In this document: one piece after another, positions 18,593 through 27,260 of the stretch
How the letters are laid out: each line of letters starts with the position of its first letter
Numbering within the stretch: the stretch's first letter is position 1
NCBI GenBank assembly: GCA_001464715.1
Contig: LNDT01000028.1
Span: 1 to 64,000, forward strand
Length of the DNA: 64,000 bases
Source of the DNA: Bdellovibrionales bacterium Ga0074137
Lineage (GTDB): Bacteria > Bdellovibrionota > Bdellovibrionia > Bdellovibrionales > JAMPXM01
Direction: 5' to 3'
Program-made: the position numbers and the translations under genes
The notes under the pieces: generated by a model
Database searches by the model: none
The model's input: the letters and a program-made list of their open reading frames with translations, nothing else
What the model was told of the DNA's origin: nothing

Positions 18593-19536
18593 GGAAGTTA
18601 TTGGGTTCTGTGGGTCGTCGCCTCTTCATTTTTGTTTTTCTTTTGGCGCCCTTGTTTTTCAGCGGCGAAATCGCGCAGGCCACAAAGTTTGTTGGAAATG
18701 GCGGGGATGCGTTTGAAGTTGGCGATGGCAAAATCAAAATTTTTGATGAGATCGAATACTCGCGGGCCTTCTATCCCCCGGACGAACCAGCCTATCAGAC
18801 AATTATTCTTCCTCAGATTGAGAAGCTTTCGAAGCGGCTTCCTGTGGTCGCTGCTTATTTGAAGTTTATTTTTGAACATGGGGCGATGTGGTACATCGTC
18901 GATGCGAAACTCAAGGATGTCGATGCCAGTGGTTCGACGAACCTGATTCTTACATCGAACAAGATCCAGGCGGCCGTAACGAAAAACGGAATTACTCAGA
19001 TCAGTCGGGATGTAAAAGACAAGTTGTCGATCGAATCATTTGCATTTCTGATGTTGCACGAAGCCCTCTGGTCGGCCGATGCAGATCCGAAAATAATGCA
19101 GCTGTTCGGACCAATGGCCTCAGTGAACATGACGGAAGGTGACGACTATTATCAAATAGTTCCGATTCAGAATCTTCGCATGTCCACCACGTCTGAAAAG
19201 ATCCGAGGTCTGACTGGAATTTTAATGAACCCAATGATCGACCGCTATGAGGCTCGAACCTTGGCTCGCTTGATGGAGCCCAATACGGGGATGGCTTTTG
19301 ACATGATTTCGCCCGTTGCGACGGGTGTTTCGGGTCGAGGGTTCCAGATGAGGTTTGTTGGTTTCACGACATGGACTCTTCCCTTTTCTTTGCCGGAAAA
19401 TTCCAGTCGGACGATGGAGAAACTACTTTTGGATCGCAACGGCATGATGGTGACAGGACTTCTTTCTCATCGCTCGCCGTTAGGAATCGTTCTTTTCTTG
19501 GATGAAAAGCTATCGTTCCGAAAACGAAATCCCTAA
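18589..19536 (+). CDS. Secreted protein with LHE motif, partner of TIGR02147 regulator
   Basis: 315 residues starting at a GTG that overlaps the stop of the regulator (GTGA), with AAGGGGG upstream. The N-terminus is a signal peptide (RRLFIFVFLLAPLFFSGEIAQA). The mature part has GNGGDAFEVGDGKIKIFDEIEYSRAF and, near its middle, SIESFAFLMLHEALWSADAD, in which His-Glu sits on a probable helix. A similar segment (DRAYLYMHEVVMGIYLL) occurs in the lipoprotein at 35515-37092, also next to a TIGR02147 gene. Function unknown; I would not call it a protease because no full HExxH is present. Confidence 0.75.
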   Translation: MRKLLGSVGRRLFIFVFLLAPLFFSGEIAQATKFVGNGGDAFEVGDGKIKIFDEIEYSRAFYPPDEPAYQTIILPQIEKLSKRLPVVAAYLKFIFEHGAMWYIVDAKLKDVDASGSTNLILTSNKIQAAVTKNGITQISRDVKDKLSIESFAFLMLHEALWSADADPKIMQLFGPMASVNMTEGDDYYQIVPIQNLRMSTTSEKIRGLTGILMNPMIDRYEARTLARLMEPNTGMAFDMISPVATGVSGRGFQMRFVGFTTWTLPFSLPENSSRTMEKLLLDRNGMMVTGLLSHRSPLGIVLFLDEKLSFRKRNP

Positions 19537-20502
19537 ATCTTGAAGAGTCATCTGACGAGATGACTCGCCCATCAGGCCAATCATATTGCCAGTTTCAGGG
19601 CCACCTGCTTGGTCAGCTGTTAGTGTTCGCCGTGCTAAGGCCTCCTCAAAGCTCGCCGAAAAATGAGCGAGCAGTGCGCTCGTTGACACGCCTTGCTGCA
19701 CAAGTTCCTCAAATGTGATTCCGCGCGTGCGTTTTTCCAACCGCTGACCTGAATGAAGGGTCACCAGAGCGGTGTGGAAGACTAATATTCCACGTTGTCC
19801 CATCCAGCGGCGAATTTCGCTTTGGACTTTTTCTGCGGAGGCAAGATCCCACGCGCGAACCAAAACTCGGTAGCCTCCATCGGCGTCGTCGGTGGCGCAG
19901 GCCCAGTGATAGCCTGCCGAGAAAGAACTTCCGTCAGGGCTTGTGCGGGCGACGATAGCATCGTTGCGCCCGGTCGGGTCCGTCTGGCGCCACCGCCACG
20001 CCAAAGTTTCGGCGGGTTTATAGTTCGTCAGGTCTTCGTGATGAGGCCGGAGGCGGCAGTGCCCAGAGTAGTCCGGCGCTGCCAAATGCGGGGCTTCTCG
20101 TAGCCGCAGCAGGCTCTCAAGGACATCTTTCCGCGAGCAATCGCACGGGTAAATAAGGCCGTCGCGGCGTGCTTTTTCAAAAAGTTCGAAATGTCTTTCG
20201 CTGTGTTCACTCTGAGTGACGATTTCGTCAGGGATGAGGTCCAGAGCTGCAAGGTCTTGAAGTTGCCGCGCGCGAAATTCATTTTTCACTCGCGCAGTAT
20301 CTATGTCTTCAATACGTAGGATCCAAGGCTCGTTCAAAATCTCCGCAATACGGTGGGAAACCCAAGCGGTTCTTAGGTTCCCAATATGAAACAGGCCGGT
20401 CGGTGACGGTGCAAAACGAACGCCCTTCAAGGCGCTAGTTCTTGCCGTTTTCTTTTTCGTCTTTTTCGATCTCTTCGCGCGTAACGTCTTTAACGTCCGC
20501 AT
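19510..20502 (-). CDS. Glutamyl-Q tRNA(Asp) synthetase-like protein (divergent)
   Basis: 330 residues resembling the catalytic half of GluRS/GluQ-RS, which glutamylates the queuosine of tRNA-Asp. The HIGH region reads RFAPSPTGLFHIGNLRTAW, then LRIEDIDTAR. A GluQ-RS-like zinc site is present (YPCDCSRKDV, later YSGHC). There is no C-terminal anticodon-binding domain, which argues for GluQ-RS. The KMSKS region is GQRLEKRTRG, departing from the usual KLSK, and the RGxDL element reads VRAWDLA. The first 25 residues are Lys/Arg-rich and overlap the tig C-terminus; a TTG at 20430 is an alternative start. It ends 27 bases inside the secreted gene on the other strand. Confidence 0.72.
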   Translation of the reverse strand: MRTLKTLRAKRSKKTKKKTARTSALKGVRFAPSPTGLFHIGNLRTAWVSHRIAEILNEPWILRIEDIDTARVKNEFRARQLQDLAALDLIPDEIVTQSEHSERHFELFEKARRDGLIYPCDCSRKDVLESLLRLREAPHLAAPDYSGHCRLRPHHEDLTNYKPAETLAWRWRQTDPTGRNDAIVARTSPDGSSFSAGYHWACATDDADGGYRVLVRAWDLASAEKVQSEIRRWMGQRGILVFHTALVTLHSGQRLEKRTRGITFEELVQQGVSTSALLAHFSASFEEALARRTLTADQAGGPETGNMIGLMGESSRQMTLQDLGISFSER

Positions 20503-21784
20503 TTGCGATCAACCAATCGACGACTTTGTCTTCCGTGATCTGGTAGCGAAGACGAGAAGCACGATCTTCGTCGCCGTAGAATTCTTTGACTCGGGCAAGT
20601 TCAATTCCCGTTTGATTCGCATACTCTTCGAACTTTGCAGCGAGATCGGCGTCGGTCGCGCGAAGATTCTTGTCGAGCGAAATTTTATCAAGCAGGAAGC
20701 TCGAGCGGATCATAAATGATGCTGTTTCCTCGAAGTCGCTGTCCCACTTGTCTTTGTACTCTTCAAACTGTTCTGCGCCCATGCCTTGGCTTTCCATGCG
20801 CTTTTTCAAGTCTTCAACCAAAGATTTTTTCTGCTCGGCCATCAGCGCTTTTGGCACGTCGACGGGGTTGTTTTCGACCAGAGTTTTCATGAGGCGACTT
20901 TTCGTTTCGTCGCGCACACGCTTTTCTTCGCGCTGAACATGGTCTTTGCGAATGGACTCTTTCAGGTGCTCTAAGGACTCGGTCTTGCCGCCTAAAGAGC
21001 GAGCAAATTCATCGTTGAGTTCGGGGAGATCTTTTTTCAAAAGTTTGTGGAGCGTCACTTTGAATGTAACTGGTTTTCCCGCGAGCTCGGCGACATGGTA
21101 GCCTTCAGGAAAGGCGACTTTAACCTCTTTGTCTGATCCGATGGCCATTCCTACGACGCCCTCTTCGAATCCAGGAATAAACATGTTCGATCCAAGCTCG
21201 AGCTCGTGACCTTCGGCCGAACCGTTTTCGAGTTCGCCAGTTTCCAGGAAACCCTTAAAGTCGAGAACAGCAATATCACCCATTTGGGCATTGCGATTTT
21301 CAAGAACCGGAACATTCACCGATCGGTTTTTGCGGATGTCTTCGAGCGCTTCGTCGATAAAAGTCGACTTCAATTCAAACTTCTCGCGCTTCAAAGGAAG
21401 CTTCTCGATTTTCTTCAAGGTGACGTTCGGGCGAATTTCAAACTCGGCAGTAAAGCCGAAATCCTTACCTTCATCGAGAGCATCGAATTCGATGGTCGGA
21501 AAGCTGACCGGGTCAAGGGCGTGTTCACGGAGCGCCGTCGAGTAGTACTTTTGTACGAGGTCATTGACGACATCTTGTTTCACGCGGTCGCCGTACATAG
21601 TTTTTACGGCCTTGATGGGGGCTTTGCCTTGGCGGAACCCTTTGATGGCGACGTGTTTTTGAATCGACTTGTAAGCGGTTTCAAAAGCCGCCTGAACTTC
21701 AGAGGCAGGCACTTGAATATTGAGCTTGCGCTCTAAAGTTGAAACCGTTTCGAGAGTGGTCTTCAGTTGCGTGGGCGTGTTCAT
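20435..21784 (-). CDS. tig: Trigger factor
   Basis: A 449-residue ribosome-bound chaperone and prolyl isomerase. The N-terminal ribosome-binding domain contains GFRQGKAPIKAVKTMYG (signature GFRxGKxP). An FKBP-type domain (about 160-245) carries EGHELELGSNMFIPGFEEGVVGM, and a long helical C-terminal arm follows. The Lys/Glu-rich tail overlaps the GluQ-RS-like reading frame. It is followed in the window by clpP-clpX-lon 8 kb away, a separated form of the common tig-clpPX-lon cluster. Confidence 0.95.
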   Translation of the reverse strand: MNTPTQLKTTLETVSTLERKLNIQVPASEVQAAFETAYKSIQKHVAIKGFRQGKAPIKAVKTMYGDRVKQDVVNDLVQKYYSTALREHALDPVSFPTIEFDALDEGKDFGFTAEFEIRPNVTLKKIEKLPLKREKFELKSTFIDEALEDIRKNRSVNVPVLENRNAQMGDIAVLDFKGFLETGELENGSAEGHELELGSNMFIPGFEEGVVGMAIGSDKEVKVAFPEGYHVAELAGKPVTFKVTLHKLLKKDLPELNDEFARSLGGKTESLEHLKESIRKDHVQREEKRVRDETKSRLMKTLVENNPVDVPKALMAEQKKSLVEDLKKRMESQGMGAEQFEEYKDKWDSDFEETASFMIRSSFLLDKISLDKNLRATDADLAAKFEEYANQTGIELARVKEFYGDEDRASRLRYQITEDKVVDWLIANADVKDVTREEIEKDEKENGKN

Positions 21785-21809
21785 AAAAAAGAATCCCCTT
21801 TTCCGGGTA

Positions 21810-21838
21810 AATCATCGAGTCATGTCAATTTGTGTCAA
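21810..21838 (-). promoter_or_regulatory. Candidate tig promoter
   Basis: On the minus strand a TTGACA (21838-21833) lies 17 bases before a weak -10 (ATGATT, 21815-21810). A second TTGACA is at 21828-21823. The repetition 10 bases apart could also be an operator. Confidence 0.35.
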
Positions 21839-21910
21839 GGGTTCAAATCAGTGGCGCAGTGATAAGAAAAACGTCTAGAAAAGTCTAATGATTTCGACGA
21901 GAGGCCCTCT

Positions 21911-22867
21911 TTGAGTGAACCGCGTACAGTCGCCTCTTCGGGCGGATTCATAGCCCGGCCGTTTATCTTCGTTTCTGGCAAAGGTGGCGTCGGGAAATCT
22001 CTTGTAGCGGCGGCTTTGGCGGCCGCCTCAGCTCGAAATGGCCGTAAAACCCTCCTCGTGGAAACCGGAGATCGATCTTACTTTAAAGACTTTCTAGAGC
22101 TACCAGCGGTGGATCACAGCCCGCGGGCGTCGGGCCTAGGGTTTGATGTTGCCGTCTGGAGCGGTGAGAGCTGTCTTCGTGAGTATGTTTTGCACCTTTT
22201 GAAGCTCGAGAGGCTTTATAAGCTGTTTTTTGAAAACAAAGTGATGCGCGCTCTGGTCAACGTGGCCCCGGGTCTGTCTGAAATCGCGATCCTTGGAAAA
22301 ATCACTTCAGGCGTTCGCAAAGTTGGGCCGCCTCTAAAGTACGACACAATTGTGATCGATATGCCAGCGACCGGTCATGCTCTCGCCATGTTTCGGGCGC
22401 CAGGTGGAATGGCCGAGGCGATACAGATCGGTCCCATTGCGCTTCATTCTGGCGAAATCGATAAGCTCCTTCGCCATCGAGAATCGTCGGCGCTGGTAAT
22501 TGTAAGTCTCCTGGAAGAGCTGCCCGTGGCGGAGACCAAAGAATTTTCCCAGGCTGTTTCTAAAGAGTTCGGAATGCCGATCAGGGTTGTCGCCAACCGA
22601 AAGCTGGACGTGGATCTGACGCTGACTGAACTCGAAGAGTTGCGATCGGTGAAAGCTGGAGAGTTTTCCGAGTACGCTGGCGGCCTTGCGAACGTTGTTC
22701 GTGTGCAAAGCGAACAGCTTGAAGTTCTTCGCCAGTCTGTTCGTTCCGAAGAAAACGAGCCGGTAGACGCGGGCCTTACTGTGATTCCGCGGATGTTTTC
22801 GATGGAACCCAAGCAAATGATTCTCAAAGCTGAGGAGGCCTTACGGGCGCTTTGGACGAGCTCTTAA
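21911..22867 (+). CDS. ArsA/Get3-family ATPase, first of tandem pair
   Basis: A 318-residue deviant-Walker P-loop ATPase. The P-loop is SGKGGVGKSLVAAALAAA (near residue 25), the DTAP-like switch reads VIDMPATGHALAMF, and LVETGDRSYF occupies the A-loop region. It begins at TTG (21911). The downstream copy begins inside its last 16 bases, so the two are translationally coupled and probably form a heterodimer; ArsA is a fused dimer and Get3 a homodimer. No arsenic-resistance gene is near, so an ion pump role is unlikely. In myxobacteria such pairs have been linked to motility; here the role is unknown. Confidence 0.85.
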   Translation: MSEPRTVASSGGFIARPFIFVSGKGGVGKSLVAAALAAASARNGRKTLLVETGDRSYFKDFLELPAVDHSPRASGLGFDVAVWSGESCLREYVLHLLKLERLYKLFFENKVMRALVNVAPGLSEIAILGKITSGVRKVGPPLKYDTIVIDMPATGHALAMFRAPGGMAEAIQIGPIALHSGEIDKLLRHRESSALVIVSLLEELPVAETKEFSQAVSKEFGMPIRVVANRKLDVDLTLTELEELRSVKAGEFSEYAGGLANVVRVQSEQLEVLRQSVRSEENEPVDAGLTVIPRMFSMEPKQMILKAEEALRALWTSS

Positions 22868-23976
22868 AAAAACACAAAGTGATTGTGTGTGTAGGGTCGG
22901 GAGGCGTCGGAAAAACAACGATGTCGGCCGCTCTTGCTATTCGCGCGCGGCAATTGGAGTTGCGTACACTTGTTATCACTGTCGATCCGGCGAAGCGTCT
23001 TGCGACGGCGATGGGCCTTGATCTCACCGGGATTGAAGAGCGCGTGGTTCCCAATCTTTCGGGAGTGACAACCAAAGGCGTTCTTTCGGCGGCCATCATC
23101 GATTCAAAAAAAACTTTTGATGCGTTTGTGATGAAACATTCCACCGACCCCGAGCTTGTTCGAAAGCTTGCAAAGAATCGTTTGTATCAGCAGCTTTCGA
23201 CGACTCTTTCTGGGTCGCAGGAATTCACGTCGCTCGAGCGACTTCTTCAGGCCGTTGAAAGCAACGCCTATGACCTCGTGATTCTCGACACTCCGCCCAC
23301 GCAACATGCTATCGATTTTCTGTCGGCACCCGAGCGTATCCGAAATCTTTTTCAAGATACGATTACGAAGTGGTTCATGAACCCTGGCGAAAACTCGGGA
23401 TTTCTGGCTTCGAGTTTTAAGGGGCAGGGGTTGATCGGCGCTTTAATTGGTCGAGGCACGCGTGTCGCGCTGAAGTCTTTAGAGGTCCTAACGGGGGCTC
23501 GTTTCATTGACGAATTGATCGATTTTTTTCAGTCCGTCCAATCCATTCAGAAAACTCTCCGCGACCGCACAGAGAAGATAAATCAAATCTTGATGTCCAA
23601 AGACGCGACTTTTTTTCTTGTCACAAGTTTCGACGCGGCCAAGTTGGTTGAAGCTCGACACTTGAGTGGTCACCTCGATCGGTACGGCTATAATCTTGGA
23701 GCCTGTATCCTCAACCGTGCGTTTCCGGAAAGTCTTCCGGACCTTGAGAATCTCAAGCTTCAAATTCCCGAGTATCTACAGCCCGCGGCCGGCCGACTCG
23801 TCGCATTCCATACTCGCGTCAAGAATGATCACGAGCAGCGTTTTAAACTGTTCAGAGATTTCGAGGAGAAGATCGATTCAAAGGTCATCGTTGTTCGGGT
23901 TCCCGAGTATCGCGATGACTTGTTTGGCCTTGAAGATCTGGAGTCTTTGGCGCGATTCTTAGGGGCATCGACGTAA
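22852..23976 (+). CDS. ArsA/Get3-family ATPase, second of tandem pair
   Basis: A 374-residue partner of the preceding gene with P-loop GSGGVGKTTMSAALAIRA, A-loop VITVDPAKRLATAMGL, and switch VILDTPPTQHAIDFLSAPERI. All nucleotide-binding motifs look intact. A middle insert rich in hydrophobic residues (about 195-250) resembles the client-binding region of Get3-like proteins, but this is by position only. It starts at TTG 22852 within the upstream gene. A TPR lipoprotein follows 27 bases later. Confidence 0.87.
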   Translation: MDELLKKHKVIVCVGSGGVGKTTMSAALAIRARQLELRTLVITVDPAKRLATAMGLDLTGIEERVVPNLSGVTTKGVLSAAIIDSKKTFDAFVMKHSTDPELVRKLAKNRLYQQLSTTLSGSQEFTSLERLLQAVESNAYDLVILDTPPTQHAIDFLSAPERIRNLFQDTITKWFMNPGENSGFLASSFKGQGLIGALIGRGTRVALKSLEVLTGARFIDELIDFFQSVQSIQKTLRDRTEKINQILMSKDATFFLVTSFDAAKLVEARHLSGHLDRYGYNLGACILNRAFPESLPDLENLKLQIPEYLQPAAGRLVAFHTRVKNDHEQRFKLFRDFEEKIDSKVIVVRVPEYRDDLFGLEDLESLARFLGAST

Positions 23977-24003
23977 CGGGTGAGCATCGAGGAGAATCAA
24001 TCC

Positions 24004-25170
24004 ATGTTTAAAAAACTGGTCGTGTGTGTTTTTGCGATGCTGTTGCTTGAGGGCTGCGCAACGTTCAGCAGTGCGGGCCGAGGTCGTCCGGGCGTTCACC
24101 AAACGGTTCGCCGTGTTTTGGGATATCCAGAGGATCCCTACTTGAGTCCGATTCCGGAGGCGCCGGCGGCCTACCGGGCGGCGTTTGAAAAATTGGAAGC
24201 TCGAGACTATGAAGCTTCGGTTTTGGGATTTTCTACTTTTTTGCGCGATCAACCATCCACTAACTGGACGCTGGCCGCACTTTTCAATTGGGGACGGGCC
24301 CTTGAGTCCCAGGGAAAATTTCAAGAAGCTGCCACCAAGTACCAGCAGACCGCCGAGACGGGCCGAAAAACACCGAAGCTTCAAGGTCTCGCGCTTCTGA
24401 GGCTTGCTGTCGTACTTGAGGCGCTGGGCGAGGATGCCCGAAGCTTGGCGGCGCTCAAAGATGCGGAACGTCGCGCGGCCAAAATGTCGCCCGAAGTGGC
24501 GCAGACCGAGCTTCCCGCAAGACTTGCGGCCGCCTACGCGCGCGAAGGAAACTTCGCGGAAGCTGAAAAATATTTTTCAATGGCGGATCGGCAGCTGGCA
24601 AGTCTACGCGCGGGCGTCGCTAAAGATGAGCGTCCCGAGTGGCTCCCTCGAATTCTCTACGCGATGGGGCATCGACCAATTTCGGTGGTGGAGTGGGACC
24701 GGTTTGATTCGAGTCTGATTCCGCTCGAGCGCGGACAAATTTATTTGCTTCAGTCGGCCGAGCTTGCAGTTGAACCATGGGCCACAGAAGCCGCTGATGA
24801 ATTGATTGCGGCTTACACGGCGCTTCGAAAATCAATCGACTCCGCACCGGTTCCGGCATCCTCCGAAATTATTATTGCTGCTCGCGAGCAGCAGAGGCTT
24901 CGGTGGGAGCGGCTCGTTCGGCTTTCTGACGCCATCGCAAGTCTGAAAGTTCTCTTTGTGAATGAAATTCGAAATTCGTCACCCGAAGATTCTCAGATTC
25001 GCCGGGTCACCGAATTTGCGGCCGAGTTCGAGGAGAATTTGCAGTCGACGCTCATGCTCGAGCGTCCGGTTGGACAAGACGGCACGCCAGATTCGCGAGA
25101 GAGAAAAGAAAACTCTCGTGCCCGGACCGTCAACCCGAAGCCAGCATTCCCTGGCGAAGGGGGCGAATGA
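24004..25170 (+). CDS. TPR-containing lipoprotein
   Basis: 388 residues with a lipoprotein signal whose lipobox is LLEGCA (Cys near residue 16). Helical repeats fill the body: FEKLEARDYEASVLGFSTFL, LFNWGRALESQGKFQEAATKYQQ, LLRLAVVLEALGEDARSLAALK and LAAAYAREGNFAEAEKYF are TPR-like. The ATG at 24004 has GGAG 9 bases upstream and is preferred to a GTG at 23980. The gene overlaps the next by ATGA and follows the ArsA pair, so it belongs to the same operon. An outer-membrane or periplasmic assembly scaffold is possible. Confidence 0.82.
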   Translation: MFKKLVVCVFAMLLLEGCATFSSAGRGRPGVHQTVRRVLGYPEDPYLSPIPEAPAAYRAAFEKLEARDYEASVLGFSTFLRDQPSTNWTLAALFNWGRALESQGKFQEAATKYQQTAETGRKTPKLQGLALLRLAVVLEALGEDARSLAALKDAERRAAKMSPEVAQTELPARLAAAYAREGNFAEAEKYFSMADRQLASLRAGVAKDERPEWLPRILYAMGHRPISVVEWDRFDSSLIPLERGQIYLLQSAELAVEPWATEAADELIAAYTALRKSIDSAPVPASSEIIIAAREQQRLRWERLVRLSDAIASLKVLFVNEIRNSSPEDSQIRRVTEFAAEFEENLQSTLMLERPVGQDGTPDSRERKENSRARTVNPKPAFPGEGGE

Positions 25171-25931
25171 CAGAGTTTCTTTTGGGGCTATCGGCCCCTT
25201 TTGCCGGTATCCACCGACTGATTTTCGATTCGAGACTTCGCGCTCTTGCAGTTGTTCCACTTTTGATCTCATTGGTCGCCGGAACAATTCTCACGGTTCT
25301 TGGAATTTATGGTCTGACATTTTTAATTGGCTCCGTGGTCACACAACTGGGAATTTTCTGGGCTCTTGAACCCGGTGGATTCTTGATGCTGGTTCTCACG
25401 ATTTTTCTTTGGCCCCTGGGGCTGCTCTTGATGGGCGTCGGTGTTTACATGGCGATTCGTTTGATCGCAGCGCCGTTCTATTCTTACTTGGCCGAGAAAA
25501 CATTGGTGAAACTTGGAACTCGAACGGATCGGCCGTTTGTTCTCAGTGAGTGGCTTTGGATCACACTGCGAATGCTTCTTGTTAGTCTTGTGAAGTCTCT
25601 AATTTTTGGCGCGGCGGGTCTCGTGCTGTTCGTTTTTTCTTTTATTCCAGGTTTGAACATACTTGCCACAATTGGATTCGTGCACATGTTAGCGTTTGAT
25701 ATTTCGGATTATGGATTCGAAGCGCTTGAATGGCCCTTGTCGCGTCGATTTCAGCACGTGAGACGGAATCTTTCGACGTACACAGGCTTGGCCTGCGGCT
25801 TGGGCTTAGCGATGTTGATACCAGGTTTGAACTTGGTTTTGTTGCCGGCAGCCGTTGTTGGCGCCAGTGAGACTTTGCACAGGACTTTGGCGCGAGAAAA
25901 CGGGCGAACGACGGGCCAAAGCGCAACCTAA
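25167..25931 (+). CDS. EI24/CysZ-like integral membrane protein
   Basis: 254 residues with about four to six hydrophobic segments and the EI24-domain pattern: an N-terminal FLLGLSAPFAGIHRLIFDSRL before the first helix, APFYSYLAEKTL in the middle, and the late hairpin FSFIPGLNILATIGF and MLIPGLNLVLLPAAVVGAS. CysZ imports sulfate; other EI24 proteins have no known role. It overlaps the TPR lipoprotein gene, and gshA follows, which loosely links it to sulfur metabolism. Confidence 0.8.
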   Translation: MTEFLLGLSAPFAGIHRLIFDSRLRALAVVPLLISLVAGTILTVLGIYGLTFLIGSVVTQLGIFWALEPGGFLMLVLTIFLWPLGLLLMGVGVYMAIRLIAAPFYSYLAEKTLVKLGTRTDRPFVLSEWLWITLRMLLVSLVKSLIFGAAGLVLFVFSFIPGLNILATIGFVHMLAFDISDYGFEALEWPLSRRFQHVRRNLSTYTGLACGLGLAMLIPGLNLVLLPAAVVGASETLHRTLARENGRTTGQSAT

Positions 25932-25956
25932 TTTAGTTTTCAGCAAGGGGATTTTT

Positions 25957-27240
25957 TTGACCAATCTATCGGAAACTCTGCGTGGATCGCAAAATGATTT
26001 GGTTCACCGTTCGATCGTTCGCCACCTCGACGAAGTGTCTCAGTGGTTTGAAAAACAACGGGCGGGTGTCGATCTGCCGTTTTACTCGAGTTATGATATC
26101 CGCGACTCCGGTCACAAAGTGGCCAATGTCGATGCGAACATTTATCCCGCAGGCTTTAATAATATTTGCGCCACGGATCGGGAAAATGCGCCGCCTCTGG
26201 TTCGTTATTATCTGGATCGATACTATCGACCGGGTATGACAAAGTTGATGCTCATCACTGAAGAGCACACGAACAACCCATACTACTGGGACAATGTTTT
26301 TACATTGCGCGAGATCTTGCGCGGCGCAGGCCTTGAAGTTTGTGTCGCCATCCCGCGCCTGGCGACAGAGCGAGCGACAATGACGACGGCATCAGGACGC
26401 CAGGTCGAAGTCGTTTCTGCGTCAGTAACGGATGGCGAGATTAAGTGTTCTTGTTTCCAGCCGGACTTGGTCGTATCGAACAACGATTTTTCAGAGTTCT
26501 ACGAAGAGTGGGGCGAATCTATTTCCACCGACTTGAATCCGCCGCGTGAACTTGGTTGGTGGCAGCGAAAGAAGTCAAACTACTTCGATCACTACAACAG
26601 TTTGTCCACAGAGTTCGCTAAAATTATCGATGTCGATCCGTGGACTCTAACAGTTGAGACCGAGCTCTTTTCGCACTTCGATATGTCGGACGAGAAAAGC
26701 AAAACGGATCTCGCCGAGCGCGTGCAAAAAATGTTGGATCGGATCCGCAAACAACACGAAGCTCGCAAAATAACGGACGACCCTGTGGTCTTCGTGAAAA
26801 ACAATGCAGGTACTTACGGGCTCGCGGTGATGCGTGTCACTTCCGGCGATGACATTATGAAACTGAACAACCGTGCGCGGACGAAAATGAAAGCCGCAAA
26901 GGGCGGCCGCGACGTTGAAGAGGTCATTATCCAAGAAGGCATTCCGTCGGTCGTTCAGGCCGCCGGAGTAACGGCCGAGCCGACTCTGTATCTTTTTGGC
27001 TGCCAATTAGCCGGAGGGTTTTTGCGAACGCACTCTGAAAAAGGGCCCACCGAATCGCTCAACAGTCCGGGAGCCGTCTACAAACGGCTCTGCGTTTCCG
27101 ATTTAAAAATTTCTATCGAAGGTCACCCGCTTGAGAATGTGTACGGATGGGTGTCGCGACTTGGAGTGCTGGCGATTGGACGAGAAGCAAAACAGATGGG
27201 CGTGGTTTACAACGGTTACCATCGCGCACCACAGGCTTGA
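25957..27240 (+). CDS. gshA: Glutamate-cysteine ligase (GshA, ATP-grasp-like family)
   Basis: 427 residues, first enzyme of glutathione synthesis. It matches the separate GshA family (Pfam 08886) rather than E. coli GshA: FSEFYEEWGESISTDLNPP, DPVVFVKNNAGTYGLAVMRV, VEEVIIQEGIPS and GGFLRTHSEKGPTESLNSPG are recognisable. The start is a TTG at 25957 with AAGGGG 6 bases upstream; the frame is open further up, inside the EI24 gene, without a better site. The window also has a glutathione S-transferase gene (59848). Glutathione synthetase gshB is not seen. Confidence 0.88.
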   Translation: MTNLSETLRGSQNDLVHRSIVRHLDEVSQWFEKQRAGVDLPFYSSYDIRDSGHKVANVDANIYPAGFNNICATDRENAPPLVRYYLDRYYRPGMTKLMLITEEHTNNPYYWDNVFTLREILRGAGLEVCVAIPRLATERATMTTASGRQVEVVSASVTDGEIKCSCFQPDLVVSNNDFSEFYEEWGESISTDLNPPRELGWWQRKKSNYFDHYNSLSTEFAKIIDVDPWTLTVETELFSHFDMSDEKSKTDLAERVQKMLDRIRKQHEARKITDDPVVFVKNNAGTYGLAVMRVTSGDDIMKLNNRARTKMKAAKGGRDVEEVIIQEGIPSVVQAAGVTAEPTLYLFGCQLAGGFLRTHSEKGPTESLNSPGAVYKRLCVSDLKISIEGHPLENVYGWVSRLGVLAIGREAKQMGVVYNGYHRAPQA

Positions 27241-27260
27241 TCGGAAATCCGTCAGAAGTA

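Noticed and set aside
18589-19536. Zinc metalloprotease call based on LHEAL
   Set aside because: Only one His-Glu is present; HExxH and a third ligand are missing.
21911-23976. Arsenite efflux ATPase (ArsA) function
   Set aside because: No arsB, arsC, arsD or arsR gene nearby, and the two halves are separate genes; only the fold is supported.
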